NCBI GenBank assembly: GCA_027924585.1
Contig: BSBM01000592.1
Coordinates: 2,294,001-2,358,000 of the forward strand
Length of the DNA: 64,000 bases
Reading direction: 5' to 3'
Origin: Larix kaempferi
Taxonomy: Eukaryota; Streptophyta; Pinopsida; Pinales; Pinaceae
In this document: positions 1 through 10,877 of the stretch, piece after piece
How positions within the stretch are numbered: position 1 is the stretch's first letter
Layout: every line of letters begins with the position of its first letter
The notes under the pieces: generated by a model
Seen by the model: only the letters and a program-made list of their open reading frames with translations
Told to the model about the DNA's origin: nothing
Databases searched by the model: none
Position numbers and translations under genes: made by a program

Positions 1-148
1 AAACAGTTAAGGTTAGTGAACGCTATTTTTCTTGAAGGTTTTTAGAAATTTACAAGGTTAATGAACATTTTTTTTTTTTTGAGATTTTTAAAAATTTTCC
101 AATAAAGTTTGGTTGATTTCTTTTCATTTTACCATTTCCTTTGTTAAA

Positions 149-224
149 GAAAATAGATTGAGTATTGCACATTAAACTAGAAAAGAGAAAATAGATTGAA
201 TATTGCACATTAAACTAGAAAAGA
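149..224. repeat. 38-bp tandem duplication
   Basis: Two adjacent, almost identical 38-bp units (149-186 and 187-224) start with GAAAATAGATTGA and contain TATTGCACATTAAACTAG. One base differs in the part compared. This looks like a simple local duplication; no function is suggested. Confidence 0.85.
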
Positions 225-358
225 GAGTACGTACCTGCTCTTTTTTAATGTGTTTTGCATCTTAGTCTTTGTTGTGGTGTACAAGGATAACTCTTCTCGA
301 TGCCTCATGTTCCATCCATTTTAGTTTCAAACATAAAAATGTTAACTCTATGAAAAAT

Positions 359-538
359 AAAGCAGTTTTGGCATTTTTATATTGACATTTGGTTTCATAC
401 ATTAAAGCAGTTTTGGCATTTTTATATTGACATTTGGTTTCATACATTAAAGCAGTTTTGGCATTTTTATATTGACATTTGGTTTCATACATTAAAGCAG
501 TTTTGGCATTTTTATATTGACATTTGGTTTCATACATT
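359..538. repeat. Perfect 45-bp tandem repeat, four copies
   Basis: Four identical 45-bp units lie at 359-403, 404-448, 449-493 and 494-538, each starting AAAGCAGTTTTGGC. Because 45 is divisible by three, the minus strand reads as a 15-residue repeat, which creates a spurious open frame. The lack of any difference between copies points to recent expansion or homogenisation. Confidence 0.95.
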
Positions 539-575
539 ATTCGATCCACATTATTTTATCGATATTTGGTTTCAA

Positions 576-689
576 GACATTACTCAAATATGGGTTGTTC
601 CTTCCAATTGAAAAAAATTCAAAGCGAAACTAGACATTATTCAAATATGGGTTGTTCCTTCCCATTGAAAAAATTTCATGTGCATTTGC
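576..689. repeat. 57-bp tandem duplication
   Basis: Two adjacent units start at 576 and 633 and share GACATTA and CAAATATGGGTTGTTCCTTCC, with a few substitutions near the end. It lies just past the 45-bp array. No coding potential is supported. Confidence 0.8.
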
Positions 690-1060
690 TTTGGCATGCT
701 GCTAAAGTTTCATGCTTCACACTATGTCGAGTGTCGACTATACTCTTAGCTCCATCGTTAAGACATGAGAGGCAGTTTCTAGAAATCTTCCTCCTTCGTA
801 TATGTTCTTGCTTTTGTTCATTCAATAGTAACATAACAACGGGGACACGCAATTTCTTCGTCCATCACCACCCCTTCTCTTCACTTCTACTACCTATCTG
901 TATGATTGTGTTTGTGCTTGAACTAGTCGAAACCCTTGGCTCAGACATAGGAGGAAGTGCATGTGGAGGGAGTCGTTGAGCACAACTTAAAAGTTTGTAA
1001 GTAGTGAATAGTTTCTTGTCTTAAAAGTATATCGTTCTCTTGGAAAAAATTCATTAAAAT

Positions 1061-1275
1061 ATTGGAATATAGAGCAATCAATAACTCAAGACAAAAAAAA
1101 CGTATAATCGCGATTTTAATGCACAACCAGACTAATGTAAGTTAGGATTTTATGATCTATTTCGCATATTGGAATATAGAGCAATCAATACCTCAAGACA
1201 AAAAAATGTATAATCGCGATTTTAATGCACAACCAGAGTAATGTAAGTTAGGATGGTTTATAATCTATTTCACTT
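1061..1275. repeat. 107-bp tandem duplication
   Basis: ATTGGAATATAGAGCAATCA begins at 1061 and again at 1168. The similarity continues through CGCGATTTTAATGCACAACC to a shared GTTAGGAT. The second copy has a few substitutions and small indels. It is a local duplication of unknown origin. Confidence 0.85.
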
Positions 1276-2230
1276 CCATTAGTTATTGAAAATTCAACCA
1301 AAAACAAATCGAAATCCAAAAAAAAAGTATAATAGAATCTCATGTAAAATAGATTATTATTAATTATTGAAAAAATCATTTTTTTGTTAAAAAATGTAAA
1401 CAAATGAACCGTCTACAAACAAAACAAAAACTAAACTTGTATAAAAAAACAAAGTCTATAAAACACCATCACACATCTCTTGTGATCTAATATATTAAAA
1501 TATCCTTCTCACAACAACATAACTACATTATAGGTGCGACTACAAATGTGAGCATCTTTTACGTAGGAGCAGTTTCTTTCCATCTCTCAAGTATCAATGA
1601 CTCTCTATCGACATGATGCAACATTGCAAATTTTCTTCACAGCTGTTGAGTAGTAAGTGAGTCACGATGCCACTGTTGATCTAGTTTTAACCATAGCAAG
1701 GAAATAAAGTAACCATTGTTTTCAGAGTCATTCTGGAATGCCCCAAATGCCAACCACAGAAGAAAGAAAGCCCAAGCCGATTCTCAAATCCCGATATCCA
1801 TTAAAGCATTTGTAAGGCCTTCGAAGAGTTGGTTTTATGCCAGGGAATTGGGGGGGTTTTCACTAACCAAGTCACCTCGTTCACCCTCACAAAAAAATTA
1901 GTAGAAAGTTGCATTTCAAAATAACAAGTAATCAGGTTGCATTTTAGAAAAAACAGTTGTCGAAGCTAAAATTTAAAAGGCGCTGCGCAGCTTCATGAGA
2001 AATATCTCTACAATAAAACTTAAACAGAGAAATGAAGAAGAAACATTGTTATTTATTATTTATAACTTAATAGCTCCCAAAAAAGGCATGACATTTCCTC
2101 TATTTTGTTTTCCTTATCGAGTAATTGGGTATTTTTGCAGCTTTTTTTGCATAATTAATGTGAAAAAAAAATAATTTTGAAGAATTTGGAGGCAGTGGTG
2201 GAGGCTGAATGGCTCGTGGAGGCCATGGCC

Positions 2231-2304
2231 ATAGGGGAGGGACAAGATGGCGTGGAGCACTGTGGCGATAGGGGAGGGCCAAGATGGCATGGAGCACTGT
2301 GGCG
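2231..2304. repeat. Short GC-richer duplication, about 37 bp
   Basis: ATAGGGGAGGG, AAGATGGC and GGAGCACTGTGGCGAT occur twice, about 37 bp apart. The segment is richer in G than its surroundings. Overlapping short frames on both strands result from this repetition. Confidence 0.7.
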
Positions 2305-3647
2305 ATGGAGGATATTCGAGCAGAACCTTGGCACTCAGCTTGGTTTGGAAATGGGAAGAGAGATATGGAATAACACAGGTCCAAGTGGACATAGTTTAAA
2401 AAGAGAGTGGCATGAAAGACATGGTAGCATGAAAGGCACATGGACTCCTTGAGCCCAGTAACAAACACTTGGAACGCATCATTGTAGATCTATCTTCTCT
2501 CATTCAGAGTGGTATGAAACTCACACTGACTACAGCATAGCACCTATCAATCATCTACATTACATCCACGATTTCAAGTGCTAAGCTTAGAACAGATGAT
2601 TCTCTTCATAGTTATATGAACCTTGAGGTGGAGAGAGTGGAAGGCCATCCTGTCATTTGTATAAATGAAAGCATCCATTACTTCCAAATTTTGTTCCTCC
2701 ATTATCAGTATGACCGAAGGTAAGAAGTTTCCCTTATTTGCCCATTTTATCTTAATGAACAGATCTTTACTTCCATGGCTCTTTAATGATATGTCTCGTA
2801 ATATTGCATAGCCCGAAGAGGCCATAGTGAATAAGATAGTATCTAATATATACGACCTGGTTTGATGAGAGCTATCGGTCGTGTCTGCACCGCACGGAGG
2901 TTTAATGCTTTGAGTGTGGAGACGTTATTGGACATAGTAAATGTTATTTACAGTCTCGGCTAGAATGTTGATTTTGTCATTCTGGAAATTACCTTAATAC
3001 CATTAATCACTGTCAGTAAGGCGATATGAAAGAAAAAAACCTACTACTACTCTCAAAGCTTTTTATCTTGTTATATTTGATGTTGGTCAAGCCAATTTTC
3101 ATGGAGTTTTGATGGAATTCTGAAAAGTATTTTGGAGATTTCATTGTTTGTAAGGAGGAAAACAGAACATGATGAGAGCGACCTCGGTATGAAAGAGAAA
3201 AAATGATGCAGTTAATATCGTACCTTGACTATTTGATCTGATAGCATAGAACATAGAGCAATTGATTCATTCCAATGCGCTGGCTGCTGTCTCCACAGAA
3301 TAATTTTCTTTCCTTCAACCCACAATTCTCCACAACCTAGAAATCACCAAACCCCTGATTCACCCATACCCTAAAGTTTCACGGTCGCACTGCACAGAAA
3401 CCTTAACTAGAATTAACGAAGTCTCGATGGGGTTTCCAATCAATGGAAGATTGCATGAGATAGTATACCAGAATGTTCCATAAACTTAATGAGATAAGTT
3501 CGAAGGAAAACATACCAATAAGCGTAGCAACCAGATCTTCAGAGGGGCCCCTTAGTTCAAGCTGGTGTTAGAAACCTCCATACACAGTCTCAAATCCCTA
3601 CTGCACAAGTGCAGCGCATGCATACACATAATCTCTAAGCTTATTTT

Positions 3648-3738
3648 AGAGTACCCTTCAATAGCTTATTTTAGCTAAATTAGGGCTAAATTATGCTACT
3701 ATGGGATAGAGTACCCTTCAATAGCTTATTTTAGCTAG
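3648..3738. repeat. Partial 60-bp tandem duplication
   Basis: AGAGTACCCTTCAATAGC followed by TTATTTTAGCTA occurs twice, exactly 60 bp apart (3648 and 3708). The second copy covers about the first 30 bp of the unit. Confidence 0.75.
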
Positions 3739-4253
3739 CTAATGCAAAAACCAAGTCTCAACTTCCATGAAAAATTCTTTACTGTCTTCCAATACAATCT
3801 CTCTCAACTTGAGCAGGCTCAACACAGATGGGTGGATTACTACTTGTCCAGTTCACTCTGAAACCAAAAAAACAATAATATAGTTAAAACTTAAGCAAGC
3901 CCTTCTCCATAGCTTCCAAATTTATTCCTAATCTACGAATTCCCTTCATGGAACTAGATCTTGCTTGATGCTATGCTGCCTATTCAAATTAATTTTAATC
4001 CAAGTTAAGTCTGGTATTACATCTTTTACTCATTTGAAAGAATTGGGTCTGTCTCTAGTGTCCAACATTGTGAACACATTGTAAATTCAGATTTGGTAAA
4101 TCTCAACTTAATAGGAAAGCCTTGATAACTCACCAGCCATACAAACCTTCTTGAATAATAGGAAACTTGGTAAGACCAAGCACAACTCAGCCTAGTCACA
4201 AGAAATAAATGTTATTAAAGAAACCTACTCCAAGGTTAAGTTTGGGAGCAATG

Positions 4254-4861
4254 TGTTGATGTATATGTAACTTCGGAATGTATTTCATCAGTATATTATA
4301 TATATATTTATTGTACCCTTATAAGAGATGTGTTATTCCTCTATAAGGAAGTGTCGTCTTGTGGATTGACAAGTGTCGCAAGTGTGTGTACTTGCCGATG
4401 GGTTATTAGACCACCTTATGGGGTCGGCCCTAATTAATATATAATATAATGTGGATGTACTCAAGTAGACAAGTCGGCCCCAGTAGGTCACTGGGCAAAA
4501 AGGTGAGTATAAATAGAGATAGGAGATCTCTATTTTACTCACTCGGAAAAGTATCTATCTCTCTCTCTGAAAAGTGGCGCACTAGTGAGGAGGAGGAGGA
4601 TCATCTGCTAGGAGACTATCTCAGTGTTGTTTGGTTGTATTTTGGTTGAGCCATTGCTCTCTCTATCTCTGAGGAAGTTGTGGGGTTTTTCACCTTAGGG
4701 TTTTCCCCAAGGAAACTCTGTGTCTCTTGTCTCTATGCTTTTGATTCATGTGATGCTTGTGATGCTTGTCATATTATGATTGTCATGCATTGATATACTG
4801 TAGATGTTATTCTCTCAGCAAAGATCCTATAGTATTGTGATTTAATACTAAAAATTTAACA
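4254..4861 (+). repeat. 5' LTR of copia A
   Basis: The 608-bp LTR starts TGTTGATGTATATG and ends AAAATTTAACA. It contains a TATA box (TATAAATA, 4508-4515) that sits inside a short palindrome (4511-4535), followed by a CT-rich stretch. The primer site starts immediately after its last base. Confidence 0.96.
4511..4535 (+). promoter_or_regulatory. TATA-box palindrome in LTR A
   Basis: AAATAGAGAT (4511-4520) and ATCTCTATTT (4526-4535) form a perfect 10-bp inverted repeat around AGGAG, and the TATA box overlaps the left arm. The same palindrome occurs in the 3' LTR (11135-11159). Slightly altered forms lie in the LTRs of C and D, and a weakened one in B. Confidence 0.7.
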
Positions 4862-4873
4862 TGGTATCAGAGC
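4862..4873 (+). promoter_or_regulatory. Primer binding site, initiator Met tRNA
   Basis: TGGTATCAGAGC directly follows the 5' LTR. This is the standard plant copia primer site, complementary to the 3' end of initiator methionine tRNA, and it fixes the LTR boundary. Confidence 0.93.
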
Positions 4874-5426
4874 CTAACTGAGAAGAAGACATTTTGCAGT
4901 GACGGAAGCTTGTTTATTGGGTTTCTCTCCACAGATTTTTGAAATTCAGTATAGTAGATTGGATCTACTCATCAAGGCGCATCTTTCTGTCCAATCAGAT
5001 TTCAGTTCCGAGCATTTTCAGTTTTGGCCCTAAAAATTAGGGTTTCCACAAAAATAGGAATTTCTGGAAACTGAAGGTACAGCTGGAAGCTCCTTGCAAA
5101 AATCGAAGGTTTGAGCATTGGATCGAGATTTTTGGTTGGGTAGATCTCCGGGAAACTCAAACCCTAATTCAGGGCTCTCCCTAGTGAACCCAGGAGGACA
5201 AAAGGGCAATTTTGAAGGGCAAGACTTTGTTGATCTCAAATTCTGAATGTACTAGGCTGATCATCTCTCCAAGGCGCATCTTTCTATCCTTTCGGAATTT
5301 TGAAATTCACATTTTGAATTTTTAGGGTTTCTCTGACAAACCCTAATCCGGGACCAGATCCAGTTTTCAGCACTTCAAGTGGTAAGTCCTAAATCTTTTC
5401 TATTTCCATTTGAAGTACTCTTAAAG

Positions 5427-6743
5427 ATGTCTCTCCACATTAAGCTTGAGGATAAGCTTGAAGGGGCTGACAACTTCCGAGCCTGGAAGTATAGGATTGG
5501 GTTAATCCTGGAAGAGAATGAGTTGGACTCATATGTGAAAGAAGACATCCCTATCCCAGAGGATGAAGAAGCCAAGGCATTGCACAAGAAGAACTTGGTC
5601 AAGGCAAAGAGAATCATTGCTGATTCTATCAAAGACCATCTCATACCTCATGTGTCTTCTCTTAAGACGCCCAAAGAGATGTTTGAATCCTTGACCAAGC
5701 TATTTGAAGGAAAGAACATAAATCGGAAGATGACCCTGCGGAACCAATTGAAAGCAGTGAAGTTTCAGAATGGAGAAACCATTCAATCTTAATTTTCAAG
5801 GGTCTCCCAGATCAAGGAACAATTAGAAGCAGTAGATGAAATGGTGGAGAATGGTGAAGTGGTGATGACCACTCTAAATGGCCTACCCAGGTCATGGGAT
5901 TCCTTTATTCAAGGAATTTGTGCAAGGAAGAAATTGATCTCCTTCAACAGATTGAGGGAAGAATGCTCTCAAGAAGAAGCTAGACTCATAGCTCGTGAGG
6001 AAAAGATGGGAGGAGAAGATCAAGCTCTTGCAGCTCACACCAAGAGAAGCAAAACCAAGAAGGATCACTCTCACCACAAAAGATTCCATCAAAAGAGTAA
6101 GAAGGACCTAAGATGCTTCACATGCAATGAGAAGGGTCACTTTGCTTCAGATTGTCCCAAGAACAAAAGGGATAATAACAACAACTCCAGTAAGAAGAAG
6201 AAGGGCAGCAAAAGAAGGTTTCATGCTCATGCTGCCGAAGATGATGAACCTCCAAAGAAGAAGGCTAGGGCAGAAAGTAGTAGTGATGATGACTCATCAA
6301 GTGAAGAAGAATATGTTCTAATTTCTGCTCTTACAGGTACCATCTCCCATGGATGTAATGATTGGTTGATTGATAGTGGGGCTTCCAAACACATGACTGG
6401 GTTTAAAGAATCCTTTGTGAACCTATCTGAACATGAATCACCCCATAAGGTGAAACTTGGGGATGATTATCAATACCCAATCAAAGGAAGTGGTGAAGCC
6501 TCCTACAACCTAGATTCTGGAAAATCATTGAAGATGAAGGAAGTACTTTATGTACTTGGGCTCAAGAAGAACTTACTCTCCATTTCTGCATTAGATGGAA
6601 AAGGTATGAGGGTTGCATTTGTGGATGGCCAAGTCCTAATGTGGCCAAAGGGAAAGACCATAGATGATGCAATAGTGATTGGAAAGCAAGAGGGAGGTTT
6701 GTACAATTTGAAGGGACAACCTGAACATGCCATGGTGACATAA
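5427..6743 (+). pseudogene. Copia A gag-protease remnant
   Basis: This is the N-terminal part of a copia polyprotein. The start ATG (5427) lies in AAAGATGTCTCTC and is conserved in C and D. In order it has a gag core, a CCHC zinc knuckle (CFTCNEKGHFASDC), a basic and acidic linker, and a protease with the active-site motif DSGASKH. One in-frame stop at 5790-5792 replaces the Tyr codon seen in other copies, and the frame then stays open to 6743. Homology to the other copies ends around 6738, just before the pre-integrase domain, where unrelated sequence begins. Confidence 0.9.
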
Positions 6744-7960
6744 ATACAAAGATTCATCCATAGTCATGGATCACATAGAGGTATGTATAATTTGTTTCTG
6801 CAAAAGTTAACTAATGAGTTATGCAGGTCATTGAAGAGAACAAGAACACATTGCTAGACATAACTAGCAAATATGGTGACTAGGTATGTGTTTCTTATAT
6901 CATAGGATCTATCATATAAGTATGCATGGCATGATTGATGATGATTGTTCATAAAGTCATAAGTTTGAATAATCATGGGCATATGCATATTATGTGTCTT
7001 ACCTTAATTAATAATATGACTAACCAGAAGAGTCATAGGTTTGAGTAATTACAGGTTTAGACATGTTATGTTTCTTATGATATGACTAACCATAAGAGTC
7101 CTATATAAACCTTGAATGCTAATGCTTATTATTTCTGTTTGAAATGATCATGACTATACATACTTGAGATTATTGTGTTTTAATGAATGTATGATTTTGT
7201 ATGAGATCACAAGGATAACACAATCATGATACTAATAAGCATGCATAGGGACCAAGGATGAATATGAGTTCAAGAACAGGTAATCCAGGAAGCAAAGATC
7301 AAGAGGGAGTACACTCTAGTGGTTTATGCAAGGATGCAAATATTCAAAGGGAGTTGTCCATCTCTCTACATTCCACAACAGAAAGGGACTCCAGCAGCTC
7401 CTGCAAGGAAGCGAAGACTCAGAGGGAGTCCACCCAATGAACAAACAAAGATAAGTATTTTAATTATCATTTCTTACATATTTGTTTGTTTAAATAAAAT
7501 TGTTCAATGATGTATATGCTCATGGTCTTAAACTTAGGATATGTATTGTGCATATTAGAATAATTACATTAATAAACAATATACTACTAATATGCATGGG
7601 TAAGTAGCCTATGGCACTATACAACATTCCATTGCTACTTATCTAGAATGAAACCTCTTTGCTGACATGTTGGGAGTTGTGCACACTCTTAACAATGTTC
7701 TGGTAGAGATTGGAAGGCATCTAGAAAGTTACGGGATATGGATAAATGTTGTATTGAAGCATTGGCTAAGATAATTGCATGACTGTATGACATATCTATT
7801 TATGTGTAAGAATTTGTTCTGAAAACTATGAGATGTTTTCTAATCATGCAATTTAACTTGTTGTGTAGGAAAGATCGTATGCCATCTCCTACAAAAGAAG
7901 AACTACAACATCTGTTCAGCAACAAATTTATTTATTGAAGATATTGAAGTTCCCAGGATC
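6738..7960 (+). other. Non-copia insert replacing the integrase region of A
   Basis: Between the protease and the RT remnant of A lie about 1.2 kb that do not match the corresponding region of B, C or D. Borders are approximate. The segment has splice-like junctions, for example GAG followed by GTATGTATAA, then an AACTAAT branch-like word and TTATGCAG, and later GACTAG followed by GTATGTG, and TTGTGTAG near 7870. A stretch with AGTCATA, GTTTGA and AAT is imperfectly duplicated around 6950-7090. No protein family was recognised. A captured host-gene fragment is possible but unproven; a diverged copia segment is the alternative. Confidence 0.5.
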
Positions 7961-9172
7961 TGGGATGAAGAAATGAAATGCCATGATCCGTCGATCATGA
8001 AGAATGATGTTTGGGATGTAATCCCAAGACATGAAGGGAAGTTTGCTATGACTTCCAAATAGAACTTTCAGATCAAGCATGTTGCAGGTGGCAGCATAAA
8101 GAAATATAAAAGTAATGAAGATACACCAGATGGATTCAAGACAGCTTTCTTGAATGGTGCAGTTGAAGAAGAAGCAGCCACTTGATTCTGAGACACATGA
8201 TAGGAAATCATATATGTGCAGAACTTGGTATGGTGAAGATAGATTGATTGCCGACACGCAGCAGAAGCTTACTACCGAGTTCGAGATGAAGAACTTGGGG
8301 ATGATGCACTATTTGTTTTTGGCATGGAGGTATGGCAGAGTGCAGAAGGAATCTTCCTTGGACAAGGGAAGTATGCAGTAGAGATCCTAAAGAGGTTCGG
8401 GATGATGGATTGTAAGGCCATGGCCAAACCTATGGCATCAAATCTAAAGCTTCTATGTGATGCTTCATCTGAGCCGGTTGATGTCTCTTTGTATCGTCAG
8501 ATGATTGGGTCCTTGATGTACCTGACGAACACGAGACCAGACATTTGCTTTGTTGTGAACACATTGAGCCAGTTCTTGATGGATCCGAGGAGTGTTCACC
8601 TGGTTGCTGTAAAGCATGATCTGAGGTACCTGAAGGGTACAGTGGATTATGGACTAAGGTATGAGGTGGATCAAAAGTTTAACCTACAGGGTTATGTTGA
8701 TTCAGATTGGGTTGGTAGTGCTGCAGATAGGAAGAGCACATCTGGGTGTTGCTTCAGTATGGGATCAGGTGTGATCTCTTGGTTTAGCAGGAAGCAATCC
8801 TACATAGCACTGAGTACAGCTGAGGCAGAGTATGTTGCAGCCTGTTCAGCTAGTTGTGAGGCAGTATGGCTATGGAAGCTACTGTCTGAGTTATTTGATC
8901 TCCCGTTGGAGGCTACTGGTATCTTCTGTGATAACCAGAGTTGTGTGAAGCTGTCCGAGAACCCAGTGTTTCATGACAGGTCGAAACACATAGAGATCAA
9001 ATATCACTATATCAGGGATATGGTGCAGAGAGGAGCTGTGAAGCTCCTGTATGTTACGACGGACGAGCAGATTGCAGATGTGCTGACGAAGCCACTAGCC
9101 AGGGTGAAGTTCGAGTACTTCAGAGAGAGGCTTGGCGTTCTTCAGATCGAGGACACTTCGAGGAAGAAGTGA
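7960..9172 (+). pseudogene. Copia A RT remnant and RNase H
   Basis: Compared with B, the RT part (about 7990-8310) lacks at least three blocks, including the one with the catalytic YVDD motif, and has an in-frame stop where B reads Lys-Trp. From 8324 to 9172 the frame is open for 282 codons. It covers the end of RT and the whole copia RNase H, with the motifs DSDWVGS, STSGCCF, STAEAEYVA, FCDNQS and the C-terminal KHIEIKYH and DVLTKPL, and it ends at the normal family terminus. RNase H could still be translated in isolation, but RT activity is not possible. Confidence 0.88.
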
Positions 9173-9287
9173 TGGACACATTTGCTGAAGCCATTCCAAG
9201 CATGTTGGAAGGAGGATCCTTCACATGGCTGTGGATGTAAGCGCTGGATGATGAGCATCAGGATGATGTTCTGGTTTTTGCTTGGAT

Positions 9288-10050
9288 ATGATCAGATTGG
9301 ATCATTTTATGTATGTATGTACGCATCATGTTGGATGCTAGATATGATCAGTTGGATCATTTTTATGTATGTATGTATGCATCATGTTGATGCTGGATAT
9401 GATCAGTTGGATCATGTGTATGTATTTTGTATATGCATCATGTTGGATGCTTGGACCATGTATCTGTATATGTATCAGGTGGATACATTGTATGATCAGG
9501 TGGATCATGTATGGTGATATGTATTTGTATCAGGTGGATACATTGATGATCAGGAGGATCATGTATGATGATATGTATCAGGAAGATACTTGGTATGCAT
9601 CAGGTAGATGCATTGATGATCAAGTGGATCAGGTATGATGACATGCAACAGGATGTTGCAGTGATGATCAGGATGATCATAGATGACGAGCTTCAGGATG
9701 TTGCTCCAGATGACATGCAGCAGGATGTTGCAGTGATGATCAGGATGATCATAGATGACGAGCTTCAGGATGTTGCTCTAGATGACATGCAGCAGGATGT
9801 TGCAGTGATGATCAGGATGATCATGGATGATGAGCTTCAGGATGTTGCTCTAGATGACATGCAACAGGATGTTGCAGTGATGATCAGGATGATCATGGAT
9901 GATGAGCTTCAGGATGTTGCTCCAGATGACATGCAGCAGGATGTTGCAGTGATGATCAGGATGATCATGGATGATGAGCTTTAGGATGTTGCTCCAGATG
10001 ACATGCAGCAGGACGTTGCAGTGATGATGATCAGGACGATCATGAGTACA
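9288..10050 (+). repeat. Mini-hairpin array in the 3' region of A
   Basis: This is a dense series of short inverted repeats with a 5-6 bp stem and a loop of about 5 bases, mostly AGGTG-like. Examples are GTATC-AGGTG-GATAC (9472-9486), TGATC-AGGTG-GATCA (9493-9507), TGCATC-AGGTA-GATGCA (9596-9612) and TGCAAC-AGGAT-GTTGCA (9644-9660). The stems change but stay complementary. Related arrays are in B, C and D. The open frame running through it is a product of the repeats. Confidence 0.85.
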
Positions 10051-10060
10051 TCAGGATGAT
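9637..10060 (+). repeat. 72-bp tandem repeat, five to six copies
   Basis: Units start GATGACATGC at 9637, 9709, 9781, 9853, 9925 and 9997. They differ only by scattered substitutions such as CAACAGG versus CAGCAGG. Each unit contains at least two of the mini-hairpins. Since 72 is divisible by three, a frame of 24-residue repeats stays open. Confidence 0.93.
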
Positions 10061-10120
10061 GTATGGTGAGTATCAGGTTGATACTCTATGGCCGTGGATC
10101 AGGTTGTGCAGATGAGCATG

Positions 10121-10640
10121 TCTGGGAGATCCTATAGGTCGGAGTTGTGTACCCGTAACAGCCTGGGATGCTCTTTCGAGACATTGCTTTGGGAGGACAT
10201 GTAATAGCGCCCTGGGAGATCTCAGGTCGGAGTTGTGTACCCGTAACATCCTGAGATGCTCTTGCGAGGTTTTGTCCTATGGCATGTAATTTGGGCCCTG
10301 GGAGATTTCAGGTCGGAGTTGTGTACCCGTAACATCCTGAGATGCTCTTGCGAGGTTTTGCCATGACCACATGTAATTTGTGCCCTGGGAGATTTCAGGT
10401 CGGAGTTGTGTACCCGTAACATCCTGAGATGCTCTTGCTAGGTTTTGTGGTGGACCACATGTAATTTGTGCCCTGGGAGATTTCAGGTCGGAGTTGTGTA
10501 CCCGTAACATCCTGAGATGCTCTTTCAAGGTTTTGTGGTGGGGTCACATGTAATAGTGCCCTGGGAGATCCTACAGGTTGGAGTTGTGTACCCGTAATAT
10601 CCTGGGATGCTCTTTCGAGGTTTTGTGACGCACGTAATAA
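10121..10640 (+). repeat. 86-88 bp tandem repeat, about six copies
   Basis: CCCTGGGAGAT starts at 10210, 10296, 10383, 10471 and 10559, with a diverged first copy near 10121. Each unit carries GGTCGGAGTTGTGTACCCGT, then ATCCTGAGATGCTCTT and GAGGTTTTG. Element B has a diverged relative of this array at 19660-20110. Confidence 0.92.
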
Positions 10641-10868
10641 GTCCTGAGGATTCCACAGTATGGCCAGTGATGACGAAGACCTGCAGGTGGTGGGCCTACA
10701 TCCAGTATGAAAAAGGACTGGCTCTGTAGAACTTCCTATGACGAGTAGAGACAGAGATTGGACGAGATAGCAGCAGCAGTGACGATGACGATGACGATGC
10801 ATCGATGACGATGATCCAGAGAAGAAGACTTGTCTAGCAAATCTGTGTCGAGAAATACCTTCCTAGTT
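10640..10868 (+). repeat. Conserved distal 3' block of the copia family
   Basis: About 230 bp before the purine tract is shared by A, B (20130-20380), C (22126-22345, minus) and D (30838-31050, minus). Shared words include GAAGACCTGCAGGTGGTGGG, GTATGAAAAAGGACTGGC and GTGTCGAGAAATACCTTCCT. It stayed similar while the upstream satellites changed, so it may be needed for replication, packaging or RNA 3' processing; that role is inference. Confidence 0.75.
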
Positions 10869-10877
10869 AAGAGGGAG
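10869..10877 (+). promoter_or_regulatory. Polypurine tract of A
   Basis: AAGAGGGAG lies directly before the 3' LTR, the expected position for the plus-strand primer. Its complement sits beside the 3' LTRs of C and D, while B has the degraded AAGAGGTAA. Confidence 0.9.

Larger units (their letters stand above)
1..4248. other. AT-rich flank without a recognised gene
   Basis: No convincing gene was found on either strand. The longest open frames (about 150 codons or fewer) are low complexity or are made by short tandem repeats. The visible structure is a set of small tandem duplications, listed separately. A minus-strand frame of 83 codons at 2574-2825 reads smoothly, but it has no recognisable motif or gene context. 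The stretch ends at the CAATG target-site duplication of copia element A. Confidence 0.5.

Noticed and set aside
359-538. CRISPR-like array
   Set aside because: Units are directly adjacent with no spacers, and the context is plant nuclear DNA.
262-549. Minus-strand ORF of 95 codons with a 15-residue repeat
   Set aside because: It is produced by the 45-bp tandem repeat, whose length is a multiple of three. No other coding evidence.
2574-2825. Minus-strand ORF of 83 codons
   Set aside because: Reads smoothly but has no motif, no neighbouring exon and no regulatory context; not enough to call a gene.
9565-9984. Plus-strand ORF of 139 codons rich in MIRMI and DDEL repeats
   Set aside because: It is a by-product of the 72-bp repeat in the 3' region of copia A. 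The hairpin structure explains the sequence better.
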